NCBI GenBank assembly: GCA_025449115.1
Contig: JAHLKC010000047.1
Coordinates: 62,001 to 126,000, forward strand
Direction: 5' to 3'
Source of the DNA: Chytridium lagenaria
Lineage: Eukaryota; Chytridiomycota; Chytridiomycetes; Chytridiales; Chytridiaceae
Length of the DNA stretch: 64,000 bases
Shown here one piece after another: positions 33,822-44,110 of the stretch (its first letter is position 1; every line of letters begins with the position of its first letter). A program made the translations under genes and the position numbers. A model generated the notes under the pieces. It made no database searches. It saw nothing but the letters and a program-made list of their open reading frames with translations, and was not told the DNA's origin.

Positions 33822-35362
33822 ACGCAATAGGCGCCTGGTGGTCAAGTGGTTTTGCGCGCGACCCAGGATAAGCTTGCCGAAGAGCAGGTTCAACTCCTTT
33901 CTCTCTAGATTATTAGATCTCCGACGTGGGTCGGAGTATTCTTTGATCACTGTTGGATCCGAGGGCCGAAAGAAGATAGTAACCATTGGCACTTTAACGG
34001 TAACAAGTAATACAGCATCGTTCTGATGTCCGGTTCTTCTTTGCCGGTCAATTGGTGCGCAAGAGGCTTGAGCCACGCTCGCCGCGCTATGCCGCTTTCC
34101 TCTTTCATTTTTTTTTTTTTTTTGGTTTTTTTAGAAAACGTTTAAACTCCGCCCACTATATCCTTGCCGTAAACGATCGCTAGTTTTTGAACGTAAACAA
34201 TCATTAGGAGCTGGGTGGAGCGTCCTTTCTTGCAATATGTTCACAAAAAAAGTATATGTATCATGATAAATGTACTATTTAGCATCAAAGGAAGTCAAAT
34301 GAACATCTCTACGTCAAAAGCACAACGACAAAAGAATACGATGAAAAAACGGGATGAAGAAAGCAACCCTGCTCAGCATTCCTTAATATCTTTGGGTAAG
34401 CCGGCTATTACTTTTTTGCAAGTACATAAAAGAGAGAAGAAAAAAACACTCACATCGCCAAATTTCAAGCCAAAATACGGAAGACCCGAAGCGATGGCAA
34501 GGTTCGTGCAAGATTTTATGTCAACTTGACCTTTTGCCAATTTCTGAGCCAACAACGGCGGTTCGTGTTGCCGACCTCAGTTATACATATCCGGTACTTT
34601 AGCTATGGTTGAGTTTGAAACGGCGGTGCGATGAATTAATAACGTAGGTGCGAAAGTAAGGCGCCGAATACAAAGGCACGAAAAAAAAAGGTACGCGAAT
34701 TTAATAGGAATAGAAGAGGCCTCTCCCCATGCGAATATAATATATCATGAAGTCTGAAATGGTCTATACAAGAAGCACATTGCGGATAAAAAAGTAGGAT
34801 TATCAAGACACCACAGCTCTGTCACCTTTGCGATACCAAGAGCCTGTGAGCAAGCCGAGACAAAGATCCCGAAAGCCCGTAGATGCGTCCGGAACCGCTG
34901 AACCGACACTAGTAACAATTGTCAGCGTACGAACACCATTTGCTAATGATATGGGAAAGGGTTTAAAATTCTCACCGATGATGCAGTCCATAATAAGCGG
35001 CGCTCATCCTTAGCCTCCGCAACAGGAAAACAGAAGTAAAGATTTTCCAGCCTGCTTAGCCCATAGTTTCCTTCGGTTTCCCTTTATTGCAACCTGCAGG
35101 AGACCTTGGAAGAGGGTATTCGATGGCAAATGTGTTGACGAGCCACAAGCAAAACACGAATAATCTAATTTATAAGTTATGGGTGTTCACGTAGTAAGAG
35201 AGAAGAAAAAAAAAACCGGCGTACGTTGAATCAACGATAAAATCCTGGTTCATCTTGTTTTGATTTACGTCACCCATAACGGATTGTTGTTTTTTGATAA
35301 CTTCACCTTGTCGGTTAAGTTCCTGACGATACTATTTGGGATAATATGATAAGCAAAATGTA
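33821..35362 (+). repeat. Repeat unit A, right part
   Basis: Closely matches 39437-41111 (unit B) from the Pol III unit to its end near AAGCAAAATGTA. Unit A lacks ~65-bp and ~67-bp segments present in B (39790-39855 and 40050-40116). Minus-strand reading frames (34373-34555 and 34803-34991, with LTIVTSVGSAVPDASTGF and AQKLAKGQVDIKSCTNLAI) are shared in altered form by both units, so a small protein gene may once have been part of the unit. I do not recognise it. Confidence 0.8.
33830..34123 (+). ncRNA. Pol III-type transcription unit A (tRNA-like head, ~294 nt)
   Basis: Starts GGCGCCTGG. A box TGGTCAAGTGG at 33839-33849, B box GGTTCAACTCC at 33887-33897 (48 bp apart), and a perfect 7-bp hairpin CTCCGAC-GTGG-GTCGGAG at 33919-33936. 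It ends in T16 (34108-34123), a strong Pol III terminator. The matching TATAAT lies at -31 in the uninterrupted arrangement. The head resembles a degenerate serine/leucine tRNA but does not fold into a full cloverleaf. It could be a tRNA-derived SINE or a structural RNA. I checked by eye for SRP RNA and RNase P signatures and did not find them. Confidence 0.6.
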
Positions 35363-35842
35363 TCAGAACCTCCTGTACCTATCCCCCCAATTGTCTTCTA
35401 CAGCAACCGTTCCCCCCTCTCCAACCTTCAGTGGAAGAAGATGGGGAGCGGTGGAGGGGACGTGGAGAAGGCGGTCTGGGTTGATCATGAAATGACGAGC
35501 GGAAGGATGTGGGTTGAGGAGACGACGCGGAAACATCATGACGGCGAATGCTCGATGAATGCTATGAAAAGGGGTGACGAATTGCGTCGACAACTCAAAA
35601 ATAAACACCTTCATCCACATTCAGCACCTCAGCCGTCCAGACCTGGGCAGAGTGCATCAGATCAGTGTACATTTACGATTGTGCGGATATATTTGTTGAG
35701 TTGGCGAAAAACGTTTAAACTATTTAAAATGTGGCGGAGGGATTGATAGGAAATTAATGCTACAAGAGTGATGGCTGGAAATTGTTTAAACTTGTATTGT
35801 TTTCGTTTCTTTTAAGAAAAGTACATCAAATATAGATTCGTT
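35363..35842. other. Intergenic after repeat unit A
   Basis: About 480 bp. Opposing open frames (35441-35746 plus, 35363-35620 minus) overlap each other and neither looks conserved. No gene called. Confidence 0.4.
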
Positions 35843-37382
35843 GTTTTTACTCCACAAACGCTTCGTAAAGCTCATTCAATTCTTCATCGCTAGTGCTTAT
35901 TTCCCGACTAGAATCCCCTTCGTTCGACTGGGCAGGGGAGGATGGGTCTTCAGGTCCCTCGTCGAACGTCGGATCCACATACCCAGATCCTCCGGAATAC
36001 TAGGAGAGACGCAAACTTGTTCATCGTCGGAGTCCGAGTCTCCCACCTTGCTGCTCTCACTTGTTGGGGAGCTCACAGAAGAAGAGGAAGTTCCCGACGA
36101 TGAAGACGCGCTATCCTCCTGAGTAGTGGCGTCGCTGGCAGTGCCAATCGAATATTCGATAACTGTAACGAATAACAAATTTGATAAGAGAATAATAAAA
36201 GTTGGTGTTGTCAACCCATGCACTCACTGCTTGGTGCCTCTTCGTTTGCTTTCAGCTTGGGCTCATCGTACAGTCTCTGACGCGGGGGAGCAGAGGCACA
36301 TCTCCCAACGTTTGCCGTCTTCTTTTTTTCGTTATTTCTAATTCGCGCGGGAGCAGAGGCACATCTCCCCAACGTTTGCCGTCTTCTTTTTCGTTATTTC
36401 TATTCGCGCGGGAGCAGAGGCACATTCTCCCAACGTTTGCCGTCTTCTTTTTCGTTATTTGGTATTCTCCCTCCTGATAAATAAAGATGTTAAGAAAAAG
36501 GTAATGACAAACAATAAAACTTACTCGCACTCGTCGTCGCAGCAGCTTGCGCTTTAGCTGCTTCAGCTTCTTGCGCTTTGGCGGCTTCAACTGCTTGTGC
36601 TTTAGCTACTTCAGCTGCCTCTTTAGCCAACTTTATAGCCTTGATGCGTTCACTCTTTCGAACGGGAAGGACTACAAAACGTTCTCTAATTATGCAAAAA
36701 TAAAATAAATAAACATACCTGATTTTTCTTGACGCTGCAATGCCATCAAGATTAACGCAGCATTGACTTCGGTCGTCCCCTCCAATCCAGTTGCGATGAT
36801 CTCTGCTGCAGCTGTGTCTGACAATTTTTGAGCTGTCAATGAGTGGAAAGGTGAAACACTTACTTTCGCCAGTGAGGTTGTAGCTTGTGCCTTGGCCGCC
36901 TTCGGCGGCACAGGCCAATCCAGCTGATGAAACTTCTCCCACCACCTCCTCCTCGTCGCTGATCCAGGTATCAGCCTGGGGCGTGGTGCGGGACGTAGCC
37001 GGTTGTCTCTTTGAGCGGGTCTTCCTTCCCCCTTAATTAGTTGTTAGTTGGCGTTGAAGGTTTCCTACGGTGGGTGTGGAAGGGTAAACCTACTCTTTGT
37101 TCCTTGAGTGGTGGATGGTGCTGTAGACACACCGCTAGAGGCTTGGGGAGCAGCCACGTCAGCAAAGGCTTGCTCTGGTGCCAGCTCACTTCCGTGATGC
37201 TGGCTTCCGGTGATCTTTTCATTCTCAACCTCCGTCTCCGGAATGTACTGGCGATCTTTATGCAGATTAGAAGCAGAGTTCGGGTAGTGAAATGAAGAGC
37301 AAACTGTATGTGGGAATCCTTTGGAAGTAAAGTCGTCATGTAGGTACTCACTGATTCCTTGATACCGACTTGAAGAACTCAT
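35843..37382 (-). CDS. Unrecognised acidic, Ala-rich protein
   Basis: Start at 37382: MSSSSRYQGISEYLHDDFTS, then YIPETEVENEKITGSQHHGS and a Pro/Thr-rich stretch. Middle exons give TWISDEEEVVGEVSSAGLAC, LSDTAAAEIIATGLEG and VRKSERIKAIKLAKEAAEVA followed by an (A/E)AAKAQ repeat, a likely helix. The C-terminal part is Ser/Asp/Glu-rich (TQEDSASSSSGTSSSS) and ends either in RRSTRDLKTHPPLP or, in another frame, in SDEELNELYEAFVE at 35843. Exon structure is uncertain. A three-copy tandem repeat (36281-36460) lies inside the gene. Confidence 0.4.
36281..36460. repeat. Tandem repeat, three copies of ~63-64 bp
   Basis: Copies begin at about 36281, 36345 and 36408 with CGCGGGAGCAGAGGCACA and continue through CCAACGTTTGCCGTCTTC and TTTTTCGTTATTT. 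The period is not a multiple of three, so successive copies would be read in shifted frames if coding. An intron is more likely. Confidence 0.85.
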
Positions 37383-37689
37383 TGATACGTGCTGTTAGAG
37401 CAAGTGTCAAGTAGAGTCGTGGAGAGTAGAGAGAGTGTGTTGGTGTAGTGTTGGTGTAGTGTGTTTTTGCAATGTACGTTGCGTGGGAGAAAAAGAAATA
37501 TATTTCAGAATTTCTATATTTTCTTTTATACCTGTGCATAAAGGAGGATTGTATGCAGGTGCGCATGTACGTGTCATTTCTAAGTCCATTATTGCGGACT
37601 GGTATTTTCCAATTACATTCCGTTCTCATCCGTCACTTAGCTTTTGGATTCAGAAGTCTCTTTGTAAAAAACGTACTCGGCATAGGCGA

Positions 37690-37749
37690 GATCACGTGAC
37701 CATGCTCTCTTTACCAGATATAATCTAAACACAAATATCCTACGTAATA
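37690..37749 (+). repeat. Repeat unit B, left part (upstream promoter region of the Pol III unit)
   Basis: Nearly the same as 23041-23095 plus 29223-29231: CACGTG at 37693-37698, TATAAT at 37719-37724, then TACGTAATA. The TATAAT lies 31 bp upstream of the GGCGCC at 37750. Confidence 0.8.
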
Positions 37750-37758
37750 GGCGCCTGG

Positions 37759-38104
37759 TTTTTTTTTTTTTTTTTTTTGTTTTTATAGTATTTATTTTGG
37801 GGGTAAACATAAAATTATTACAAATAATAAAGTTAAGAAAAACCAAAACAAAACCATCCCGTATAGCCCATTACAGGCAGGGCACTAGATAACCGGTACA
37901 CTAATATAGATGTAGGGGGTAGGTGTTACAGACGTAGGGTAGAGGGAGGGGTGACGGCCTTGACTAGAGGGGGGGGATACAATATCGATAGTGGTTCCAG
38001 CGTTGCGGTATGGGATGTGAACGGGAAACCCGACTATACAAGTAATGATCGTCCAACCATAATTAGGTGCGACATGAACCCAGAGTGAAGGTATAGTATA
38101 AAAT

Positions 38105-38147
<43 letters not shown>

Positions 38148-39436
38148 AGGAGACCGGGAGGGACAGCTGATACCCGGCTCATAGTAAAACGCGGTCTGAG
38201 TCTATAATGGGTGACAGAGGAGGATGAGGTATGAAAGGATATTCTGATTCCTTTAAATATTCTCATCATCTTCCCCTGATTTCCTCCACCCAAAAAGCTT
38301 GCCGACGACGGCGTTCATGGCCTTAGCCGCGTCCTTCCAGACGGGGGAGGCCTTCTGGTCGATATCGTTGCATTTGGCATTCCAGGCTGCCATGAGTGCG
38401 GGAGAGTCGTCTAATGGTTTCGGTGGGTATGTTTGGATGGCGTCTAATATGTCAAGCAGGTGGTCAATGTCGACTATCCCGGGGTGCTCGTTTGGGATCC
38501 AGTCGTGTGGTTTGGCTCCTTCGACTATTTCGGGTATCCACAAGTACGCCCCGGAGCACTCGTTGGCGTGCTGTCGGTTTACTTCGTTTGCTACGCCGAT
38601 GGTGGTGAGGCATCGGCGGCATTCTCGATATGGGTGGCCGGGTAAGTTACCCAGGCGCCATAGTAGCATGCGTCGTCGGTTGATTTTGGTTGTAATGGGG
38701 AGGCGAGCGGATAGTATAGCTGATGGTCTGTCCCTCATGTTGAAAGCGAGTGCGAGTTGTTGGTTCAGCTGCTTGTGATCTTTAACGGCAGCGTGGAGGC
38801 GATAGTCTTCCGCCAGGCTAGGGATGGGAGGTGCGTTGTCTATCGGCGATATTTGGAGCATCAGTGCTTTTTCCCAAGAGTCGTAGGTGAGAGGGTGATG
38901 GTTGCGGCGGGTGTTCATTTTGTTCCAGAGAGGCGTTTCTTCGACTGGGTGGGTGAGGTTAACTTCTTCTTCAAGTGGGAATATGGAGGAGGAGAGAAAC
39001 GAGAGGTCATCTTTGCGGTCCCGCCACCGGGCCCGTGTGCGAGTGGCGAGTAGATTGTTGCGTGTTGTGAGTAGTGGAAGATTGGCGAGTCGGCGGATTG
39101 CTCTCTGTGATGTGCCTCCAGCCACGCCCAGGCCGGTACATAGGGCTTTATATTGGAAGCTTTCTAGGAGTTTTATGGCGGTGTTGTCGTATACGGTGAG
39201 TTGGAAGCCGTATTCTAGTACCGGTCTAATGAAGACCTTGTATACCCAGACCACGGTTTTGCCAGAGAAACCTTTGCCGTTAAAACCGAGACGTCGGAGT
39301 TCTGCCAGTTTGAGGTGAGCTTTGGTGAGTCGGTGTTGACTTGTGCCATCATATCGAAGCCTTCTGATGTGAATATGAATCCTAGGTATTTAAAGAACTC
39401 GGCGAATGTGACTGGTTGTCCGTAGAGTGTGAGTAG
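37759..39436 (-). mobile_element. 5'-truncated LINE, copy B
   Basis: 1678 bp on the minus strand with poly(A) (T run from 37759), the same 3' UTR including an A35 run (38111-38145), and the ORF2 C-terminal part (38253-39420, with CRRCLTTIGVANEVNRQHAN). It is truncated at a point matching about 30967 of copy A. Flanked by a 9-bp duplication GGCGCCTGG (37750-37758 and 39437-39445). Many substitutions relative to copy A show that this is an older or different subfamily member. Confidence 0.9.
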
Positions 39437-39732
39437 GGCGCCTGGTGGTCAAGTGGTTTTGCGCGCGACCCCAGGATAAGCTTGCCGAAGAGCAGGGTTC
39501 AACTCCTTTCTCTCTAGATTATTAGATCTCCGACGTGGGTCGGAGTATTCTTTGATCACTGTTGGATCCGAGGGCCGAAAGAAGATAGTAACCATTGGCA
39601 CTTTAACGGTAACAAGTAATACAGCATCGTTCTGATGTCCGGTTCTTCTTTGCCGGTCAATTGGTGCGCAAGAGGCTTGAGCCACCTCGCCGCGCTATGC
39701 CGCTTTCCTCTTTCATCTTTTTTTTTTTTTTT
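39437..39732 (+). ncRNA. Pol III-type transcription unit B
   Basis: Same organisation as the unit at 33830: GGCGCCTGG, A box at 39446-39456, B box GGTTCAACTCC at 39496-39506, and T15 at 39718-39732. The boxes and T run are preserved in both copies. The nine bases before the A box are restored by the LINE target duplication, but the TATAAT is now 1.7 kb away. Confidence 0.6.
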
Positions 39733-41111
39733 GGTTTTTTTTAGAAAACGTTTAAACTCCGCCCACTATATCCTTGCCTTGCCGCAAACGATCGCTTCTT
39801 CTTCTTTTTGCTTTTCCTTTTACCAAACCTTTGGGACTCCGCAGTTATAGCCCTAGTTTTTGAACGAAAACAATCCTTAGGAGCTGGGTGGAGCGTCCTT
39901 TCTTGCAATATGTTCACAAAGAAAGTATATGTATGCATGTATCATGATAAATGTACTATTTAGCATCAAATGAAGTCAAATGAACATCTCTACGTCAAAA
40001 GCACAACGACAAAAGAATACGATGAAAAAATGGGACGAAGAAAGCAAATCGTAGATCAAATTTAGCATAAACCGCCGAAAAACCTCCACTACTTGGCGAC
40101 TTATTTAAAATTCAGCCCTGCTCAGCATTCCTTAATATCTTTGGGTAAGCCGGCTATTACTTTTTTGCAAGTACATAAAAGAGGGAAGAAAAAAACACTC
40201 ACATCGCCAAATTCCAAGCAAAATACGGAAGACCCGAAGCGATGGCAAGGTTCGTGTAAGATTTTATGTCAACTTGACCTTTTGCCAATTTCTGAGCCAA
40301 TAAATGGCGGTTCGTGTTGCCCGACCTCAGTTATACATATCCGTACTTTAGCTATGGTTGAGTTTGAAACGGCGGTGCGATGAATTAATAACGTAGGTGC
40401 GAAAAGTAAGGCGCCGAATACAAAGGCACGAAAAAAAAAGGTACGCGAATTTAATAGGAATGGAAGAGGCCTCTCCCCATGCGAATATAATATATAATGA
40501 AGTCTGAAATGGTCTATACAAGCAGCACAAAAAGCGGATATAACAAGTAGTACTATCAAGACACCACAGCTCTGGTCACCATTGAGATACCAAGAGCCTG
40601 TGAGCAAGCCGAGACAAAGATCCCGAAAGCCGTAGATGCGTACGGAACCGCTGAACCGACACTAGTAACAATTGTCAGCGTACGAACACCATTTGCTAAT
40701 GATATGGGAAAGGGTTTAAAATTCTCACCGATGATGCAGTCCATAATAAGCGGCGCCCATCCTTAACCTCCGCAACAGGAAAAACAGAAGTAAAGATTTT
40801 CCAGCCTGTTTAGCCCATAGTTTTCCTTCGGTTTCCCTTTATTGCAACCTGCAGGAGACCTTGAAGAGGGTATTCGATGGCGAATGTGTTGACGAGCCAC
40901 AAGCAAAACACGAATAATCTAATATATAAGTTAATGGTGTTCACGTAGCAAGAGAGAGAAAAAAAAACAAAACGGCGTACGTTGAATCAACAATGAAATC
41001 CTGGTTCATCTTGTTTTGATGTACGTCACCCATAACGGATTGTTGTTTTTTGATAATTTCACCTTGTCGGCCGAGTTCCTGACGATACTATGGTATGATA
41101 AGCAAAATGTA
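39733..41111 (+). repeat. Repeat unit B, right part
   Basis: Matches 34124-35362 of unit A with two extra segments (39790-39855, 40050-40116). Minus-strand frames (40269-40607, 40556-40744) correspond to those of unit A. One carries GSAVPYASTAFGIFVSACSQ, a hydrophobic stretch that would suit a small membrane protein. Not recognised. Confidence 0.75.
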
Positions 41112-41158
41112 CGAAGTTCGGACAGAGTATTTCACGATTAGAGTAGTCGAAACCAACC

Positions 41159-42278
41159 TCAAACGACAGCACTTTCCAACAATCCCCTCGTACTATCCAA
41201 GGCCTCTTTCAACCTCTCCGCGGTCCTCTTCTGCGAATCCACTTCAGTCGTCAACGTATCTACAGAGTCCTCCAAATTTTGAAATCGTCGACTGCAGTTC
41301 AAGAATCTGTCGCTTTCCTCTCGCGATCGAGCGTTGCATGTTACGATTCTTTGCGAAATTCGAGAGGTTGACCATGTAGTTGACAGACATAAGGCGGATG
41401 TTAATCTGCAGCAATAGATTTAGAAATGAATGAGGCAAAGGGCGTTTTTTCTTACGGAATTGATTTCGCGTTGATTGCGGAATGCATCGTTTAGTCGGGA
41501 TACGAGTTGATCATAGCTGGGAAGTTCGCCGTTGTCTTCGCGAAGTTCTAATATTCTTTGTCAGCACAAAAAATTCACCTTAAAATTGAAAGGATAAACC
41601 AAGTAGCCATTGCCTAAACGTCAAAAAACGTTACTGGAACTACAAGAAACTTACCGAATCCACCCTCAACCCCCATTAATCCCCTTAACTGGACGACCAT
41701 TCTCTTCGAATGCTCCAATAATCCTCTCAACTGCACCGCTCCTGCATTTGCCGCACTCCCTTCCCCACCACCCGTCTCTACAATCTCCGCAGCCCTATCA
41801 GCCGACACCTTCAAGTCCAAGACCATTTCCGACATCCTCTCCAAAGTCTTCACTTGTGTCCTTGTTGCTTTGTAAGACCTCCAGACTGCTTCGTTACCAT
41901 TGCTGTCGACCGCGGTTGTTTCGCTGTGACGGAACGTGGTGGCGTTGTGTCCAGAAGTGAGTCCAAATCGTCTAGGTAGTCATCGGTTGGTAAAAGGATC
42001 ATGGGCTGAGGTAAAAGACGATCACGGTTGGGCTTTTGAGGTGGTGGTGGAGTAAGGGATGGGGAGGGAGGGAGATTGTGAATGGGACGTTGAGCGGAAG
42101 TTGATGAAGTTGAAGTTGCCAATGTTGAGGAGGAGAAGAGGGAGAAAAAGGATGACGCTGTGGATGACATTGAAGGAGGTGGTGGTGTGGAGAGTGACGC
42201 TGTTACTGGTGCTGATGATGATGATGGTGAAGGGGAGGAAGTGAAGATGTCTTTGGAGTGTTCGTCGCATGGGGTCAA
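41159..42278 (-). CDS. Coiled-coil protein of unknown function
   Basis: Start at 42278 (MTPCDEHSKDIFTSSPSPSS) with a ~90-residue Ser/Pro/Thr-rich disordered region, then a short acidic segment (LPTDDYLDDLDSLLDTTPP). Next come LERMSEMVLDLKVSADRAAE with LLEHSKRMVVQLRGLMGVEG, then LPSYDQLVSRLNDAFRNQRE, and MSVNYMVNLSNFAKNRNMQR. The C-terminal helix (LELQSTISKF, then in a one-base shifted frame EDSVDTLTTEVDSQKRTAER) ends in LLESAVV. Mostly helical with heptad-like spacing. Family not recognised. Confidence 0.5.
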
Positions 42279-42415
42279 ACAGGCTTTCGAAGTCCAAGTG
42301 TATCCAAATCTATCCTTTTTTTGGATAAATTCATAACACTGGTAAGTATCCGTCCCGTCTTGATCAAGGCGAGTTCATTACGACTAAGAGGTGTCGCGCT
42401 AAACGTCGTAAGCGC

Positions 42416-44009
42416 ATGCGTGTTCATCTAGACAAAGAAAAAAGATACGTGGCAGGCAGTGAAGTCCAACCACTTAGAAGAAGGTTAGCGATCAAAGTAA
42501 TAAATATGAAGACTGAAAGGACTTCGCAGATTGTCCTTTTTTTAAATTCAAATGGATTCTCCGTCGAGGACAACGACTTCGCATTAACCATCACTCGCCG
42601 TGAATTCAATGCTTTGCGATATGAGCTCTTCGCACTTAAAGAAATTGTTAAAGGACTTTGTCAGATCGTCCACAGCAGCATGATGTATTGATCTTCGTAC
42701 AGACCGATCTTACAAACTTGGCCACCAACTTTCCTACATGGCTGTTGGAGCTAGAGAAGAAAGAGGATATTGTTTCCCAAGTGACTAGAATGCAAGAGAC
42801 GTTAAAAAGATGGACCGTTCCTGTGGAAGCTCTGCTTGTGAATTTTGAGCAGCTTCAACAGCAACAGCAGCTGGACGCTCTCAAACAGCAACAGCCACAA
42901 CAGCAACCACTCTTACCTCAACGTCAACCGCATCTTCAGCAAGAACTCCAACAGCAACCTCAGCCACAGCAGTCCCCCCGATCCCGTCGCAAGAGTCGGA
43001 AAAACCATGGCCGGAGGTAGTGGCAGAAACACTGATCGACTTAAAAGCCCTTCGCTTCCTCACCTTACGCGAACGAAAAGACCTCAATAACTACGCCATG
43101 CAGCTTTATGAATCGGCGTTTAGTATCATTCCTTCCATGACTCCCACCGAAGAGATCAAGCTTCCCCAATCCCTCTGGCTGGCGATGATGGAAGAATTTG
43201 AGAGACGGGCAAGATCTAAAAGCTTTGAACATCTCACGTTCGAAGACTTGAAAGCCTGCGCCGCTCGCGCCGTTTCCCCAGTTTCAACAAAGCGTTCACG
43301 CACTGAAACAGGAAGCATTTGAACCATTATCTAAACGCACGAGGTCCAGATCAACGGGACGAACGCCGCCCGAATCCCAAAGAATCTCTGTGTCGGAACG
43401 TCCTGCAACGCGGCAAAGGTCCGTTTCAAGAAGGCGAACAGATATAGGAAAAATAACCGTGGTGGAACGAGATGACTGGACCATTAGAATTTCTAGTCGC
43501 TCTCACGTGAACGGTCCGAAGCAGATTCTGGTGGTTTAAAATCATTCTCTCGCTCTCGCAGCCAGTGGGACAAAACGATGCCCTCTCCGGATAAAGATTC
43601 CGGTCAGCTATCTCCATCACGTGGGAGAATACACCCGGATAGAGCCTTTATTGTCGATGACTCCCGCGGTAGATCGAGATTTAATCGTTCAGTTTCTCGT
43701 GGTCGTCGCACGTCCACACATACAGAACGCAACACCTCTATACCACGAGGTACGGCCCCCGTCTTTGCAGCAGATGCGACGTCAGCGCGAGCAGGAGAGT
43801 TACGACCACCACACAAAGTTTGCTATGAGTGCAAAGTTCGAAGCTCGCCAAGGTGGATCGATGGTATTAAGGATGGAGTAGCGGTTTTATTCTGTATTAG
43901 GTGTCATAGAAAGATGGGACGGGGTTCCCGTGGGATTTCGATGAGTCGAGTTGAATATGATCATGATCAAGGGGCGCGTGGAAGGTCAAAGTCAAGGACC
44001 AGGCTTTAA
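42416..44009 (+). CDS. Poly-Q protein with GATA-like C-x2-C / C-x2-C zinc finger
   Basis: An N-terminal exon (42416-42672) reads ERTSQIVLFLNSNGFSVEDN with FALTITRREFNALRYELFAL. After an intron, LTNLATNFPTWLLELEKKED leads to a Gln-rich region (42850-42980, CAG/CAA mix). A frame change at a C run (42975-42980) is needed to reach VVAETLIDLKALRFLTLRER and LPQSLWLAMMEEFERRARS. An Arg/Ser-rich part precedes the C-terminal finger CYECKVRSSPRWIDGIKDG followed by FCIRCHRK (43820-43910), which has the spacing and SSPxW of GATA-type fingers. The tail is basic and ends SRTRL at 44009. Several exon joins are uncertain and this could be two genes. Confidence 0.5.
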
Positions 44010-44110
44010 TATTTGTACATGGGGGTTTAGATATTATTGAAAACGAATTGTGATTTATAGGGAAATTGGTTTTTGTACTTGGCCAGATTGTCATCAACAA
44101 ACAACAACAA

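Noticed and set aside
33830..33900. A functional tRNA gene
   Set aside because: A and B boxes are present but no full cloverleaf or matching acceptor stem can be drawn; the T-arm pairs only with bulges.
33822..34076. N-terminal extension of the LINE ORF1 from the ATG at 34076 (265 codons in all)
   Set aside because: These codons are the antisense of the Pol III unit, which also occurs at 39437-39732 without ORF1. The element boundary with its 9-bp duplication lies at 33820/33821.
35441..35746. Plus-strand ORF of 101 codons (MGSGGGDVEKAVWVD...)
   Set aside because: Overlaps an equally long minus-strand ORF in low-complexity sequence; neither looks like a protein family.
42850..42980. CAG/CAA expansion as a transposon or satellite
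   Set aside because: Mixed CAG/CAA codons in one frame and no flanking duplication indicate an ordinary poly-Q tract.
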